NCBI GenBank assembly: GCA_025454405.1
Contig: JALOON010000026.1
Location: 62,001-126,000, forward strand
Origin: Oscillatoriaceae cyanobacterium Prado104
Lineage (GTDB): Bacteria; Cyanobacteriota; Cyanobacteriia; Cyanobacteriales; Microcoleaceae
Reading direction: 5' to 3'
Length of the DNA stretch: 64,000 nt
Shown here: positions 1-9,518 of the stretch, one piece after another
Layout: each line of letters starts with the position of its first letter
How positions within the stretch are numbered: the stretch's first letter is position 1
Translations under genes and position numbers: made by a program
Notes under the pieces: model-generated
The model's input: the letters and a program-made list of their open reading frames with translations, nothing else
What the model was told of the DNA's origin: nothing
Database searches by the model: none

Positions 1-14
1 TTAATTTTCCCTTA

Positions 15-803
15 TCATCCCCTCAATTCCCTTTCCCGCAACAAAGAATCAACCCAAACAGCATAAGATTCCGCAAGCGCAGGCGCGGGTTCGGCATTAT
101 AATCAATTCTAAAGTCGCAGGCCGCGCGATCGTAAATATCATTTAACAACTCTTGTAAATCTACAAGTGGTTCCGCATCTTCCCCGCGCAGCGGCAAGGG
201 AAACGCCGGAATCCTATCGGGTAAATTGAAGGGGTACAAATCTGCAAGCGGGCGCTGATTTCCACGACTAACCAAAATTCGATAACTTGTCTCAGTCTCG
301 CTACCTAAAACGGGCAAAGATTTGTAACTTCTCAGCAAGTCAATTTCCACTAAATGAGTGCGACTGCCGAAGATATTCTCGCGCTTTTCATCATACATTT
401 CCCGTCCTTTGCCGGGGCGCTTGTTAGTCGGCGACAGCACTTCTATTACTGTCACTACTTTTTTAGTTTCTTGTTCTATGACTTGTAAATAACTTTCTCT
501 AAATTCCGCAGGTACGGGTACTCTAACTCTCAAAGCTTGCACGGTTGGCGCAATGACAGCGACATTGGAAGTGCTAGAATTTGTTTGAATGGGCGATCGC
601 GCTACGGCGACATCGGGGATACTAACCAATAAAGCATCTTCACCGCTGATGCGATAAATTCTTTGTTCGATATCCACTAAATATTTAGGCAACAGTTGCG
701 GAGTCAAAAAATCTGCGATCGCTACTATAGCTCGATTGTGGATCGATCGCCACAATTCGGGACTTTCTAAATAAGGATTCATCCCTGTAAACGGATTGGG
801 CAT
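15..803 (-). CDS. DUF4058 family protein
   Basis: A 262-residue protein starting MPNPFTGMNPYLE, the characteristic opening of the DUF4058 family, common in multiple copies in filamentous cyanobacteria and of unknown function. Around residues 120-150 it carries VIEVLSPTNKRPGKG, which resembles the EVLSP segment of Uma2-type PD-(D/E)XK nucleases, so a distant nuclease-like fold is possible; that is inference. No signal peptide or membrane segment is seen, so it is probably cytoplasmic. The start is well supported: AAGGAG lies 8 bases before the ATG at 803. It is complete, and it stands alone with a repeat-filled spacer upstream. Confidence 0.85.
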   Translation of the reverse strand: MPNPFTGMNPYLESPELWRSIHNRAIVAIADFLTPQLLPKYLVDIEQRIYRISGEDALLVSIPDVAVARSPIQTNSSTSNVAVIAPTVQALRVRVPVPAEFRESYLQVIEQETKKVVTVIEVLSPTNKRPGKGREMYDEKRENIFGSRTHLVEIDLLRSYKSLPVLGSETETSYRILVSRGNQRPLADLYPFNLPDRIPAFPLPLRGEDAEPLVDLQELLNDIYDRAACDFRIDYNAEPAPALAESYAVWVDSLLRERELRG

Positions 804-848
804 CGCATCAACTCCTTAACTCTCTCTCGGTACAAAGATTTGTAAATG

Positions 849-1000
849 TGTAGGTTGGGTTGAACGAAGTGAAACCCAACATTAGACCTCTCCTAAAATG
901 ATTCTGGAAGGCTTGCCCTACCAGAACAAAAACTTAATCTTGCCAGAAGTCTATTAACTATAATGAAGTGTTGGGTTTCCTTCGTCAACCCAACCTACGC
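849..1000. repeat. Inverted repeat pair in the 804-1104 spacer
   Basis: The 301-bp spacer between the DUF4058 gene and tRNA-Leu holds GTAGGTTGGGTTG...GAAACCCAAC at about 850-880 and its inverted counterpart GTTGGGTTTC...CAACCCAACCTAC at 970-999. Each half is itself a small hairpin, and the two halves face each other across about 90 bp. The same core occurs at 20232-20408, so this is a dispersed palindromic element, MITE- or REP-like. No gene is seen here. Confidence 0.7.
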
Positions 1001-1104
1001 CTGCCAACCTACGTCTACCTGCCTGGCCTGCGAAGAGGGAGAATATAAATTAGGGTTCCAAGTATTGTACTTGGAACCCTTCAGCTATCAAGCTTTTCTA
1101 GGAG

Positions 1105-1186
1105 TGGGCGGGGAGAGAATCGAACTCTCATACCTTTCGGTGTCAGATTTTGAGTCTGATGCGTCTACCAATTTCGCCACCCGCCC
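1105..1186 (-). tRNA. trnL-CAA: tRNA-Leu (anticodon CAA)
   Basis: On the minus strand the sequence folds as a class II tRNA: acceptor stem GGGCGGG/CCCGCCC with discriminator A at 1105, D arm, anticodon stem TCAGA/TCTGA with loop CTCAAAA (anticodon CAA, reads UUG), a long variable arm, and a T arm containing GAGAGTTCGATTCTCTC. CCA is not encoded. There is no intron (the intron in cyanobacterial tRNA-Leu is in the UAA isoacceptor). Its 5' end overlaps the 3' end of the M48 gene by 22 nt on the same strand. Confidence 0.96.
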
Positions 1187-2034
1187 TTGCGGTTGGCTTC
1201 ACCATCATAACACGCCGATCGATTTTGCACAATAGTTTCATAATCTTTTGAACTTGCCCATCGATCGATCTCTCTAGCCCGCAAAACTGGCACCGGATGA
1301 CTCAACTGAGCCGTTTGGGCTTGTTTGAGCATTTCTCCCAATTGAGAAGTGCTGATATCGTCGTAGGCCCGCGCTTGCGCCAAAAACGCATCCACATTCA
1401 GCTTCGGAGCCAAAGTCGGCGAACCTCCGGCCAGTTTCATCAACACCGATGCTACCACCTTCGGATCTTGAGTGGCAAGCAAAGCAGCCCGATCGCACGT
1501 AAATTCCGCACAGCGCAACCATTCCAAAATTTGCGCCTGCAAGCCCTGCACCAGCAGAGTTCCCCAAGGCGAAATTTGACCTGCAGCCAGAACGATTAAA
1601 TTAGCCAGAGTCAGATAAACCCCGTGCTCGCACTTCAAATGTCCCAACTCGTGACCGATTACCGCCTGAATTTCAGCATCCGTCAGCAAATCGATTAGAG
1701 AAGTGTGCATCACCACAAAAGGCTGGCGGCCCCGCATCGCAAAAGTGTAAGCATTCGGCATCGGATGCTGGCGCACGTAAAGCTGAGGCGGTTCCAAATC
1801 CAGAGTTTTGCAAGCATCCAACAACAAGTGATGGAGGTGGGGCAGTTGATTTTCGCCCACTTGCACGCTGGCAGCCAGATTTTCCAGCATGAAAAACTGT
1901 TCGCCAATTTGTCCCAGCAACTGCCGCACCATCAAATCCACACCCGGCAGTTGTTTGAGAGTATTGGTAGCTTCGAGGTCCAGCGGGTGGCGAAATTGAT
2001 CCGCTTTCAAACCAATTAGCGGTATGTTCGGCAT
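1165..2034 (-). CDS. M48 family zinc metalloprotease
   Basis: A 289-residue M48 peptidase. Zinc ligands are visible as H128-E129-L-G-H132 within [14 protein letters not shown], with the following glutamate-containing helix expected to give the third ligand. Cyanobacterial members are HtpX/Ste24-like but short; this one shows no strong membrane helix apart from a hydrophobic stretch after the catalytic helix. An open frame continues upstream for 73 codons, but it runs entirely through heptamer repeats, so the start was set at [10 protein letters not shown] (ATG at 2034). The protein ends GGWRNW and its TAG stop sits inside the D-arm of tRNA-Leu. murA lies upstream on the same strand, but more than 300 bp of repeats separate them. 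Confidence 0.88.
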   Translation of the reverse strand: MPNIPLIGLKADQFRHPLDLEATNTLKQLPGVDLMVRQLLGQIGEQFFMLENLAASVQVGENQLPHLHHLLLDACKTLDLEPPQLYVRQHPMPNAYTFAMRGRQPFVVMHTSLIDLLTDAEIQAVIGHELGHLKCEHGVYLTLANLIVLAAGQISPWGTLLVQGLQAQILEWLRCAEFTCDRAALLATQDPKVVASVLMKLAGGSPTLAPKLNVDAFLAQARAYDDISTSQLGEMLKQAQTAQLSHPVPVLRAREIDRWASSKDYETIVQNRSACYDGEANRKGGWRNW

Positions 2035-2040
2035 TTTAGT

Positions 2041-2347
2041 CAGTTGGGAATTGGGAATTGGGAATTGGGAATTGGGAATTGGGAATTGGGATTTGGGATT
2101 TGGGAATTGGGAATTGGGGATTGGGAATTGGGGATTGGGGATTGGGGATTGGGGATTGGGGATTGGGAATTGGGGATTGGGAATTGGGAATTGGGAATTC
2201 TCCATTTCTCCACTCTCCCCCTCTCCCACTCTCCCACTCTCCCCCTCTCCCACTCTCCCCCTCTCCCACTCTCCCCCTCTCCCACTCTCCCCCCTCTCCC
2301 ACTCTCCCCCTCTTCCCCTCTTCCTTCTTCCTTCTTCCTTCTTCCTT
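2041..2347. repeat. Three adjoining short tandem repeats (7-bp and 8-bp units)
   Basis: The murA-M48 spacer is almost wholly repetitive. 2041-2200 is a heptamer array of TTGGGAA and the variant TTGGGGA. 2205-2310 is an array of octamers ACTCTCCC/CCTCTCCC. 2311-2347 is an array of CTTCCTT heptamers. Heptameric STRR-type repeats are known from filamentous cyanobacteria. Because the units lack stop codons, several long spurious reading frames cross the region. No gene or terminator is distinguishable. Confidence 0.92.
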
Positions 2348-2348
2348 C

Positions 2349-3737
2349 TTACTGTAAACCCGATCGCGCGACTTCGACAGGAGCCTCAACTTTAGCCACT
2401 TCTCCCCCTTTCACCCGCAGCAATTTAGCTCCCAATTTTTGCAGCTTCACCTCTAACTGTTCGTAGCCGCGGTCCAAATGCTGCAAGCTATTAATCGTAG
2501 TAACGCCATCCGCTGCCAGTCCCGCCAGCACCAAAGCTGCCGAAGCCCGCAAATCCGTAGCGATAACAGGCGCGCCCGACAGCCTCGCTACGCCCCGCAC
2601 CACGGCGACATTGCCCTTAACCCGGATATCTGCGCCCATGCGATTGAGTTCGGCTACGTGGCGCAAGCGGTTCTCAAACACGGTTTCCTTAATCAAGCTG
2701 TCCCCTTCACTCAGCGTCAGCAAAGCCATAAACAAAGCTTGCATATCTGTGGGGAAACCCGGATAAGGCAGAGTTTCGATATCCGTAGCCAAGTGCCGGT
2801 GTGCCGGAACTATCCGCACGATGTCGGGAGATTCGACAATAATTTTGGCTCCAATTGCCTGCAACTTAGCAATTACCGCGGCCAAGTGGTCGGGAATGAC
2901 CGGTGCCAAACAGATTTCGGAACGAGCGATCGCACCTGCTATTAAAAATGTACCAGCTTCGATGCGATCGGGAATAATCGAATAGTCTACAGAATGCAGT
3001 TGGGGAACTCCCGAAATTACGATCGTGTTCGTGCCGGCACCCTGAATTTTTGCTCCCATCGCGCAGCAGAAGTTAGCCAAGTCGGCAACTTCCGGTTCTT
3101 GGGCGGCATTTTCGATAATCGTTTCTCCTTCGGCCAGAGTCGCCGCCATCATCAGAGTTTCTGTTGCTCCGACGCTGGGATAATCTAAATAAATTTTGGC
3201 TCCTTTCAAGCGGCGGTTCGGTCCTTTGACGTAGGCGTGTACCGTCCCGTGGTCGATGTGGACTTCAGCACCGAGGGCTTGCAAGCCCCGAACGTGCAGT
3301 TCGACCGGCCGCGCGCCGATGGCGCACCCTCCCGGCAAAGGCACTTTCGCAAATCCCAAACGCGCTAGCAAAGGGCCGATAATGAAGAAACTGGCCCGCA
3401 GTTGGCTGACTAACTCGTAGGGCGCTTGATTGTCTGTCAGGTTGCTGGCGTTGATGTCTAAAACATCCCCGTTCTGTTCGATTTTGACTCCCACCGCCGA
3501 CAGAATTTGCGCCATGCGGGCGACATCAACCAAGGATGGAACGTTTCGCAACCGGCAGTCGTCAGGACACAGCAGAGTTCCTGCCATCACTACTAAAGCT
3601 GAGTTTTTGGCACCGCTGATTTTAACCTGTCCTTTGAGGGGCTGACCTCCCCAAATTTTCAATACTTCTTGGTCGCTTTCGGGTAAAGCTGACATATTGG
3701 ATGCGTTCGGAGCTGGTGTAATGGCTTTGCCCTCCAT
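2349..3737 (-). CDS. murA: UDP-N-acetylglucosamine 1-carboxyvinyltransferase (MurA)
   Basis: First committed enzyme of peptidoglycan synthesis: transfers enolpyruvate from PEP to UDP-GlcNAc in the cytoplasm. 462 residues, slightly longer than the usual 420-430 because of a poorly conserved N-terminal extension of about 25 residues. Diagnostic features are the substrate-binding SGAKNSAL near residue 41, the catalytic loop [16 protein letters not shown] with the PEP-reactive Cys at 138, and the C-terminal [13 protein letters not shown]. No clear Shine-Dalgarno site precedes the ATG at 3737; an alternative start is Met15 ([11 protein letters not shown]), closer to the family start. It is transcribed divergently from smc. 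Confidence 0.96.
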   Translation of the reverse strand: MEGKAITPAPNASNMSALPESDQEVLKIWGGQPLKGQVKISGAKNSALVVMAGTLLCPDDCRLRNVPSLVDVARMAQILSAVGVKIEQNGDVLDINASNLTDNQAPYELVSQLRASFFIIGPLLARLGFAKVPLPGGCAIGARPVELHVRGLQALGAEVHIDHGTVHAYVKGPNRRLKGAKIYLDYPSVGATETLMMAATLAEGETIIENAAQEPEVADLANFCCAMGAKIQGAGTNTIVISGVPQLHSVDYSIIPDRIEAGTFLIAGAIARSEICLAPVIPDHLAAVIAKLQAIGAKIIVESPDIVRIVPAHRHLATDIETLPYPGFPTDMQALFMALLTLSEGDSLIKETVFENRLRHVAELNRMGADIRVKGNVAVVRGVARLSGAPVIATDLRASAALVLAGLAADGVTTINSLQHLDRGYEQLEVKLQKLGAKLLRVKGGEVAKVEAPVEVARSGLQ

Positions 3738-4153
3738 AATTGTTGCGTTACTTTAATACTTTATTAATTTTGGTTTCGATTTTACCGGAAAGTTTTGATA
3801 TGTCTAGGGGGCTGGGAAACAATTTCAGCAATTAATTTTGCCAAATGCTTTCTGGGTAAGGCTTTGAGGTTCGAGCGCGCTTTTGCTCGCGATCGGTTTT
3901 AATTTATCGAAATGTGTCTAAACTAACTGTTTGTTTCTGGCACAGGCGCGCCCCCAAATCAAAGAAACCTGGTTTTCCTGAATCTGCGGGCTGCTGCGAA
4001 CTATTTTCGTCAAAAACCTGGTTTCTGACTGTCGCTGTTTTCTAGTTTCGCAGGGCGCGATCGCGGTTACCAAAGTTGAAACTTTAATCATCATCCGATG
4101 CCTGTGTGCTAACCTGTGAAAAATAACCCTAGGGCCAAAGCTAGTCGTAGCAC
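3738..4153. other. Divergent murA/smc spacer (416 bp), no gene
   Basis: Promoters for both murA and smc should lie here but I cannot place confident -35/-10 boxes. Two short direct copies of AAACCTGGTTT occur at about 3967 and 4013, separated by 46 bp, a dispersed motif in such genomes. A HIP1-like GCGATCGC-type site lies near 4058. No open frame with coding character was seen. Confidence 0.6.
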
Positions 4154-7100
4154 ATGGTTCACATCAAGCGAATCGAATTGACTAATTTTAAATCTTTCGG
4201 CGGCACGACGGCGATTCCCTTGCTGCCGGGTTTTACCGTGGTTTCGGGCCCTAACGGTTCTGGGAAATCGAATATCCTTGATGCTTTGCTGTTTTGTTTG
4301 GGACTTTCGACTTCTAAGGGGATGCGGGCGGAAAGGTTGCCGGATTTGGTGAACAGCGCTCAAAACAGGCGCGGTACCATCGAAGCTAGTGTAACAGCAA
4401 CTTTCGCTCTCGAAGGTGTCGGCGATGAATGGTTTGAGGAGGATGATGAAGCGCTGTCTCTGGAAGCCGTCGAAAATCTGGAACTTGCGGCAGAAACTTC
4501 TCACTCTGTTACCAATCTCGAATCGCCCGATTTATCTGAAGTAGAAAGCGATAATATTGAAATCGCCGAAAATCAGAATAACGGACAATCTCCCGCAAAA
4601 AATCGCAAATCAAAAATCAAAAATCAAAAATTGCCAGATCCTGCATCGCCTGAATTATCTGATGAATTATCTGCAGCGGAAATCGCCGACATTGAAATCG
4701 CAGAAACTCAAGAACCCACTACCAATCAAAAATCTAAAATCCAAAATCTCAAATCGTCTGAGTGGAGCGTGACTCGGAAATTGCGGGTGACTCGCCAAGG
4801 TACTTACACTTCAAATTATTACATTAATGGCGAAGCTTGCACGCTTTCTCAACTGCACGAACAACTGAATCGCTTGCGGATTTATCCTGAAGGTTATAAC
4901 GTCGTTTTGCAAGGGGACGTTACTAGCATTATTTCGATGAATTCTAAGGAACGTCGCGAAATCATTGATGAGTTGGCGGGGGTGGCTCAGTTCGATCGCA
5001 AAATTGCTTTGGCAAAACAGAAATTGGATGAGGTTAAGGAAGTTGAAGAACGCAGCAGAATTGTTGAAAAAGAATTGATTTCCCAGCGGGATAGGCTGGC
5101 TTCCGATCGCGCGAAAGCGGAAAAATATCAAAAATTGCGGGCGGAATTTCAAGAAAAGTCGCAGTGGGAAGCCGTGCTGAAATTCCAACAGTTGCAAAAA
5201 CAGGAATGGAAGCTGCGAGAACAAATTGAAGCTGGCGATCGCACTTCAACCAATCTTGCAGAACAATTGCAAGCTGTCAATACTCAAATTGATGCAGCAG
5301 CAGCCGAACTCGACGCGCTGAATGCCAGAGTTAAAGCTTTGGGAGAGTCGGAATTATTGACTTTGCAATCGACAATTGCCGAGCGAGAAGCCCAACAGCG
5401 GCAGTTGCAAAATCGCAAGCAAGATTTAGAAGCAACCGCCGGACAATTGGCTGCTAGCATCGCACAAACCGAGCAAGAAATTCGCCAATTCAAGCAAACT
5501 TTGGAACAAATCGAGATCGAAATATCTTATGTTAATTCCCAGCAAGGCAGCTTGCAGGAAGAACGCGATGCAGCGCAGCGAATTTTAGATGAAAATAGAG
5601 CAGTAGCAAATGCGATCGCCTCGACAGCAGAAGCTTGGGTGCAGCAACAAACAGAATTGCACCGCCAAATTGAAACCCTCCTGCAAAATTTGGAACCGCA
5701 GCGCGCCGAACAAGCAGCAGTAAAAGAAAGAATCGATCGCCTGCAAAGTCAAATAGAGGAACAAGAGCATTCTTTGCAAGTTTTGGAACAGGAAATTATT
5801 GCCAAAAAAACTCAGGAATCACACCTTTTAGAAACTCAAAAACAAGCAGCAGCAAAAGTAGCTTCCCTGGAAATCTTGGCAGCAGAAGCTGAATCGGAAC
5901 TCAACTTGCAGCAGGAAACTCAGACTCGCTTGCTGGAAGAACAGCGGGAAAGACAGCGCCGGTTGGATAAGTTAGAAGTTGAGTTTCAAGCATTGCAAGA
6001 AGCAACGGGAACTTTTACGGCAAAAATAGTCGTGCAAAGCGGCATTAGCGGGATTTGCGGGTTAGTAGCCCAACTGGGAAGAGTCGAACCGCGCTATCAA
6101 TTGGCGCTAGAAATTGCCGCAGGCGCGCGCATGGGAAATATGGTAGTAGAGAATGACAGCGTAGCCGCAGAGGCGATCGAACTTTTGAAGCAAAAACGGG
6201 CGGGGCGGATGACGTTTTTGCCGATGAATAAAATTAGGGCAGGGCGATTTGCTGCAGATCGAAATTTGCGGGCTGCGGCTGGATTTATCGATTGTGCTGT
6301 GAATTTAATCGACTGCGACGCGCGGTATGAGGAAATTTTTGCTTATGTTTTTGGCAGCACAGTTGTATTTAGCAACCTCACCGATGCCCGTCGCTATTTA
6401 GGACAGTACCGCATCGTAACTTTAGATGGGGAAATTTTAGAAACTAGCGGGGCGATGACTGGGGGAAGTTCTAACAACAGATCCACCTTGCATTTTGGCA
6501 CGGTTGATGCTAGCGAAATGCAGGCAGAAGCCAGAACCATTGCGGCTTTGCGAGAAAGATTGGAGGAAATCGAGCGAATTTTGGTGCGGTGCAAAATCGC
6601 GATCGAAACTGCTGCTGTTGCTGTCAAAAATCGCAGTCAAGAATTGATGGAAGCGAAACAAAATTTGCGCGAACATCAGTTGCGCTTGGAACAGTTGGAT
6701 GTGGAAAATAAGAGCTTGCTAGGACAGCAGGAACAAGTGCGATCGCAAATTTCTCGCAATACTCAAGAATTAACTAATTCGCGGGAAAGATTGCAGTTGC
6801 TGGAGACAGAATTGCCCGCGCAAGAAATTCAATTGCAGCAATACCGCCAAACTTTGTCACAGTTGGAAGAATCCAACAGTCACAGCGAATGGCAGCAAAT
6901 GCAATCCGGTTTGCGCGCTAAAGAAGCCCAACTGCAAGAGCGAGAATCTGCTCTCAGAGCAGTCCAGCAGCGCCAAGTAGACCTGGAAAATCAATCGGGG
7001 CGGTTGGAAGAGAAAATTAAGGAAAGTAGCGATAGATTGCAAGAATTTCAGGTGCAGCAAAACAGCAGTACCGAAGCGATCGATCGTCTGGTTGCCGAGC

Positions 7101-8017
7101 GGTTAGAATTAGCAGGACAGATTGCTGCAGCTAAAGCAGAATTGGCAGAAATCGAAGAAAAATTGGGAGTGCAAAAAGGCGAGCGCGATCGGGCAGAATC
7201 GCAACTCAGAGAAAAACATTTAGCCAAACAACAGTTAGAATGGGAACTGCAAAAACTTCAGGAAACCCAGCAAGAACGGCGGGAACAACTGACAAACGTG
7301 CGCGAAAAACTGGAAAATCAGCGCGCCGAAATCCCCGATCCGGTGCCGTCAATTCCCGAAAATCTGGAAAAAGTCAACTTGACAGAATTGCAGCAAGAAG
7401 TCAAGTCGATCGCCAAACGGATTCAAGCTTTGGAACCGGTGAATATGCTAGCCTTGGAAGAATACAACCGCACTCAAGAACGCCTCCAAGAATTGAGTCA
7501 AAAATTGACAACCTTGGAAGGAGAACGGACAGAACTGTTGCTGAGAATCGAAAACTTTACCACCCTGAGGAGGCGCGCTTTTAAAGAAGCTTTCGATGCC
7601 GTTAACGAAAACTTCCAAACCATATTTGCCGAACTTTCTGAAGGCGACGGCTACCTCCAACTAGACGACGAAGAAGACCCCTTCAGCAGCGGCTTGAACC
7701 TAGTCGCTCACCCGAAGGGGAAACCAGTACAGCGGCTGGCTTCGATGTCTGGGGGCGAAAAATCTTTAACGGCGTTGAGTTTTATTTTCGCGCTGCAACG
7801 CTACCGCCCATCTACTTTCTACGCATTTGACGAAGTAGATATGTTTTTGGATGGGGCAAACGTGGAGCGATTGGCTAGAATGATAAAAAGACAGTCCGAA
7901 CAAGCCCAGTTTATTGTTGTGAGTTTGCGGCGACCTATGATTCAATCAGCCCAGCGTACAATTGGTGTTACTCAAGCACGGGGAGCTTATACTCAAGTTA
8001 TCGGAATCAAACTGTAG
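4154..8017 (+). CDS. smc: Chromosome segregation protein SMC
   Basis: 1287-residue condensin-type ATPase that compacts and resolves chromosomes, working with ScpA/ScpB. N-terminal head: MVHIKRIELTNFKSFGG followed by Walker A GPNGSGKSNILDAL (residues 33-46). Two long coiled coils (about 260-610 and 790-1110) flank the hinge (about 620-780, GISGICGLVAQLG to ETSGAMTGG). C-terminal head: signature LASMSGGEKSLTALSF and Walker B TFYAFDEVDMFLD. Odd: between the first head strands and SEWSVTRKLRVT (about residues 90-200) there is an acidic, low-complexity insert of about 100 residues containing two lysine-rich patches (NRKSKIKNQK, NQKSKIQNLK) encoded by an intergenic-type repeat. The reading frame is intact. 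Start ATG fits the cyanobacterial consensus; no clear ribosome-binding site. Confidence 0.96.
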   Translation: MVHIKRIELTNFKSFGGTTAIPLLPGFTVVSGPNGSGKSNILDALLFCLGLSTSKGMRAERLPDLVNSAQNRRGTIEASVTATFALEGVGDEWFEEDDEALSLEAVENLELAAETSHSVTNLESPDLSEVESDNIEIAENQNNGQSPAKNRKSKIKNQKLPDPASPELSDELSAAEIADIEIAETQEPTTNQKSKIQNLKSSEWSVTRKLRVTRQGTYTSNYYINGEACTLSQLHEQLNRLRIYPEGYNVVLQGDVTSIISMNSKERREIIDELAGVAQFDRKIALAKQKLDEVKEVEERSRIVEKELISQRDRLASDRAKAEKYQKLRAEFQEKSQWEAVLKFQQLQKQEWKLREQIEAGDRTSTNLAEQLQAVNTQIDAAAAELDALNARVKALGESELLTLQSTIAEREAQQRQLQNRKQDLEATAGQLAASIAQTEQEIRQFKQTLEQIEIEISYVNSQQGSLQEERDAAQRILDENRAVANAIASTAEAWVQQQTELHRQIETLLQNLEPQRAEQAAVKERIDRLQSQIEEQEHSLQVLEQEIIAKKTQESHLLETQKQAAAKVASLEILAAEAESELNLQQETQTRLLEEQRERQRRLDKLEVEFQALQEATGTFTAKIVVQSGISGICGLVAQLGRVEPRYQLALEIAAGARMGNMVVENDSVAAEAIELLKQKRAGRMTFLPMNKIRAGRFAADRNLRAAAGFIDCAVNLIDCDARYEEIFAYVFGSTVVFSNLTDARRYLGQYRIVTLDGEILETSGAMTGGSSNNRSTLHFGTVDASEMQAEARTIAALRERLEEIERILVRCKIAIETAAVAVKNRSQELMEAKQNLREHQLRLEQLDVENKSLLGQQEQVRSQISRNTQELTNSRERLQLLETELPAQEIQLQQYRQTLSQLEESNSHSEWQQMQSGLRAKEAQLQERESALRAVQQRQVDLENQSGRLEEKIKESSDRLQEFQVQQNSSTEAIDRLVAERLELAGQIAAAKAELAEIEEKLGVQKGERDRAESQLREKHLAKQQLEWELQKLQETQQERREQLTNVREKLENQRAEIPDPVPSIPENLEKVNLTELQQEVKSIAKRIQALEPVNMLALEEYNRTQERLQELSQKLTTLEGERTELLLRIENFTTLRRRAFKEAFDAVNENFQTIFAELSEGDGYLQLDDEEDPFSSGLNLVAHPKGKPVQRLASMSGGEKSLTALSFIFALQRYRPSTFYAFDEVDMFLDGANVERLARMIKRQSEQAQFIVVSLRRPMIQSAQRTIGVTQARGAYTQVIGIKL
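4600..4756 (+). repeat. Intergenic-type AAATCTAAAATC repeat inside smc
   Basis: Two patches in the smc insert, 4607-4633 (AAATCAAAAATCAAAAATC) and 4731-4756, match the spacer repeat at 22707-22732. The second patch matches it at 25 of 26 positions by eye. Both are in frame and contribute the peptides KSKIKNQK and KSKIQNLK. Confidence 0.8.
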
Positions 8018-8084
8018 TCCCGGAGTAGCTGTCGATCGCCGTGTTCACTAATATATATACTTGATAAATCAGGATTCAAACTAG

Positions 8085-9113
8085 ATGACATCAGAACAAA
8101 TCTGCCAACGCTCCGACCTTCTAGGCACTCAGGTAATCACCCGCGACAGGGGCAAACGCTTGGGGGTGGTAAGTCAATTGTGGGTGGACATTGACCGCCG
8201 GGAAGTTGTGGCGATCGGTCTGCGCGATAATATATTCTCAGTGGCTGGAATGCCGAGGTTTATGTTCCTGGGCAGTGTCAGCGAAATCGGCGACGTGCTG
8301 CTGGTAGAAGATGAAAGCGCAGTCGAAGAGGATGTTGATGTTGAAGTTTACAGCATTTTAATTAACAGCGAAGTTATTACCGAAACCGGGGAACTGTTGG
8401 GCCGGGTGCGGGGTTTTCGATTCGACCCAGAAGACGGTAAGTTAGTTTCTATAATTATCGCGTCTCTGGGAATCCCGCAAATCCCCGACCAAGTTCTCAG
8501 CACCTATGAGTTGGGAATTGAGGAAGTCGTCAGCAGCGGCCCGAACCGCTTGATCGTGTTTGAAGGTTCCGAGGAAAGGCTGAGACAATTGTCAGTAGGT
8601 TTGCTGGAACGTGTCGGTTTGGGACAAGCGCCTTGGGAACGGGATGAGGACGAACAAGGATATTATCCGAAACCGATAGCCACGCCGAATCAATTAGGTC
8701 CCGGCGTGCGGATACCCGCACCGGAAATGCGCAGCCGGGTATCCGCACCAGCGGTTGAGGAAGCTTGGGACGAAGATACGCAGTGGAGTCGCCCCGCGCC
8801 GCGGCAGCAGATGCGCGCGGTACAGCCCCCACCACCTCCACCGCAAGTAATCGACGATTACGAGGATTACGAAGAGGATAATTGGGGTGGCGAAGATGAT
8901 TACGAGGATGATGATTACGAAGAAGAAAAGCCTTACGTTCGCCCTGCTGAGACTCCCCGCAAGAAAGAGCCGATAGTAGAATACGAGTACGAGGATGATG
9001 TAGAGGCGGATGCTTGGGCTGATGATGAAGCGCCGAAGCCTTACAAAGCTCCTAAGGTAAATATCCCCGAGAAAACTAAAACTCCCGAGTACGAAGAGGA
9101 AGCCGGCTATTAA
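8085..9113 (+). CDS. Tandem PRC-barrel domain protein
   Basis: 342 residues. Two PRC-barrel-like domains occupy about residues 8-75 (LLGTQVITRDRGKRLGVV) and 93-165 (INSEVITETGELLGRVRGF), each with the strand-turn pattern of the family. The rest, about 190-342, is acidic and proline/tyrosine-rich (runs such as DDYEDYEEDNWGGEDDYEDDD) and likely disordered. PRC barrels bind partners such as RNA-processing or photosynthetic proteins; the role of this conserved cyanobacterial type is not known to me. AGGA lies 10 bases before the ATG. It follows smc by 67 bp on the same strand and is closed by a strong double hairpin, so co-transcription with smc is possible. Confidence 0.85.
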   Translation: MTSEQICQRSDLLGTQVITRDRGKRLGVVSQLWVDIDRREVVAIGLRDNIFSVAGMPRFMFLGSVSEIGDVLLVEDESAVEEDVDVEVYSILINSEVITETGELLGRVRGFRFDPEDGKLVSIIIASLGIPQIPDQVLSTYELGIEEVVSSGPNRLIVFEGSEERLRQLSVGLLERVGLGQAPWERDEDEQGYYPKPIATPNQLGPGVRIPAPEMRSRVSAPAVEEAWDEDTQWSRPAPRQQMRAVQPPPPPPQVIDDYEDYEEDNWGGEDDYEDDDYEEEKPYVRPAETPRKKEPIVEYEYEDDVEADAWADDEAPKPYKAPKVNIPEKTKTPEYEEEAGY

Positions 9114-9146
9114 TTAATCCACCGATTTCTCTAGGTGGTTGCACAT

Positions 9147-9200
9147 AAAAAGTTCGCTGGCGCGAACTTTTTGAAAACCCGCTAAAGCGGGTTTTGTTTT
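9147..9200 (+). terminator. Double hairpin terminator after the PRC-barrel gene
   Basis: Hairpin 1 at 9147-9172: AAAAAGTTCG, loop CTGGCG, CGAACTTTTT. Hairpin 2 at 9174-9200: AAAACCCGCT, AAAGCGGGTTTTG followed by TTTT. Both are GC-stemmed with A/T flanks, so they could act in both directions. Confidence 0.85.
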
Positions 9201-9268
9201 GGTTGGTAAATAGGGCTTGCCCGATTAAGGTTTCATATCATGTCCCATCGATTACCCCCAATAAAAGA

Positions 9269-9328
9269 GGTTTGTAGTAAGGACGGAAGTCCGCAAAATG
9301 CTGCGGACTAAAGTCCACACTACGAACA
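9269..9328. repeat. Palindromic repeat GTAGT-GGAC...GTCC-ACTAC (in the 9201-9518 spacer)
   Basis: TTTGTAGTAAGGACGGAAGTCCGC, then GCGGACTAAAGTCCACACTAC: an imperfect palindrome with TTTGTAGT ends. Related copies are at 28309, 41251, 45041 and 46549. The rest of the spacer (9201-9518) shows no gene; it lies downstream of both flanking genes. Confidence 0.75.
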
Positions 9329-9518
9329 AAGACGAACAAATCTTATTGCGCTCGATCGAGCTGACACGATATCACCTCGATCCAGCAAGCCCTAAATAGA
9401 TTTTTGCAGCTTACTCCCTTCCCACCAGAAGAATTTGTATTTAACGAACCGCTTTCGACGCAGTAGGCGAAGCCTTAGAGAAGGGTAGAACGCGAAGAGA
9501 AGAATCAAGGGAGTAATA

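Noticed and set aside
963-1235. 90-codon plus-strand open frame across the tRNA-Leu gene
   Set aside because: It reads antisense through the tRNA and a palindromic repeat, has no ribosome-binding site and no recognisable protein features.
2024-2466. Several open frames of 80-140 codons on both strands over the microsatellites
   Set aside because: They exist only because the 7- and 8-bp units lack stops; the peptides are pure repeats.
7240-7584. 114-codon open frame within smc in another frame
   Set aside because: Shadow of the coiled-coil coding sequence; basic, low-complexity and without a start signal.
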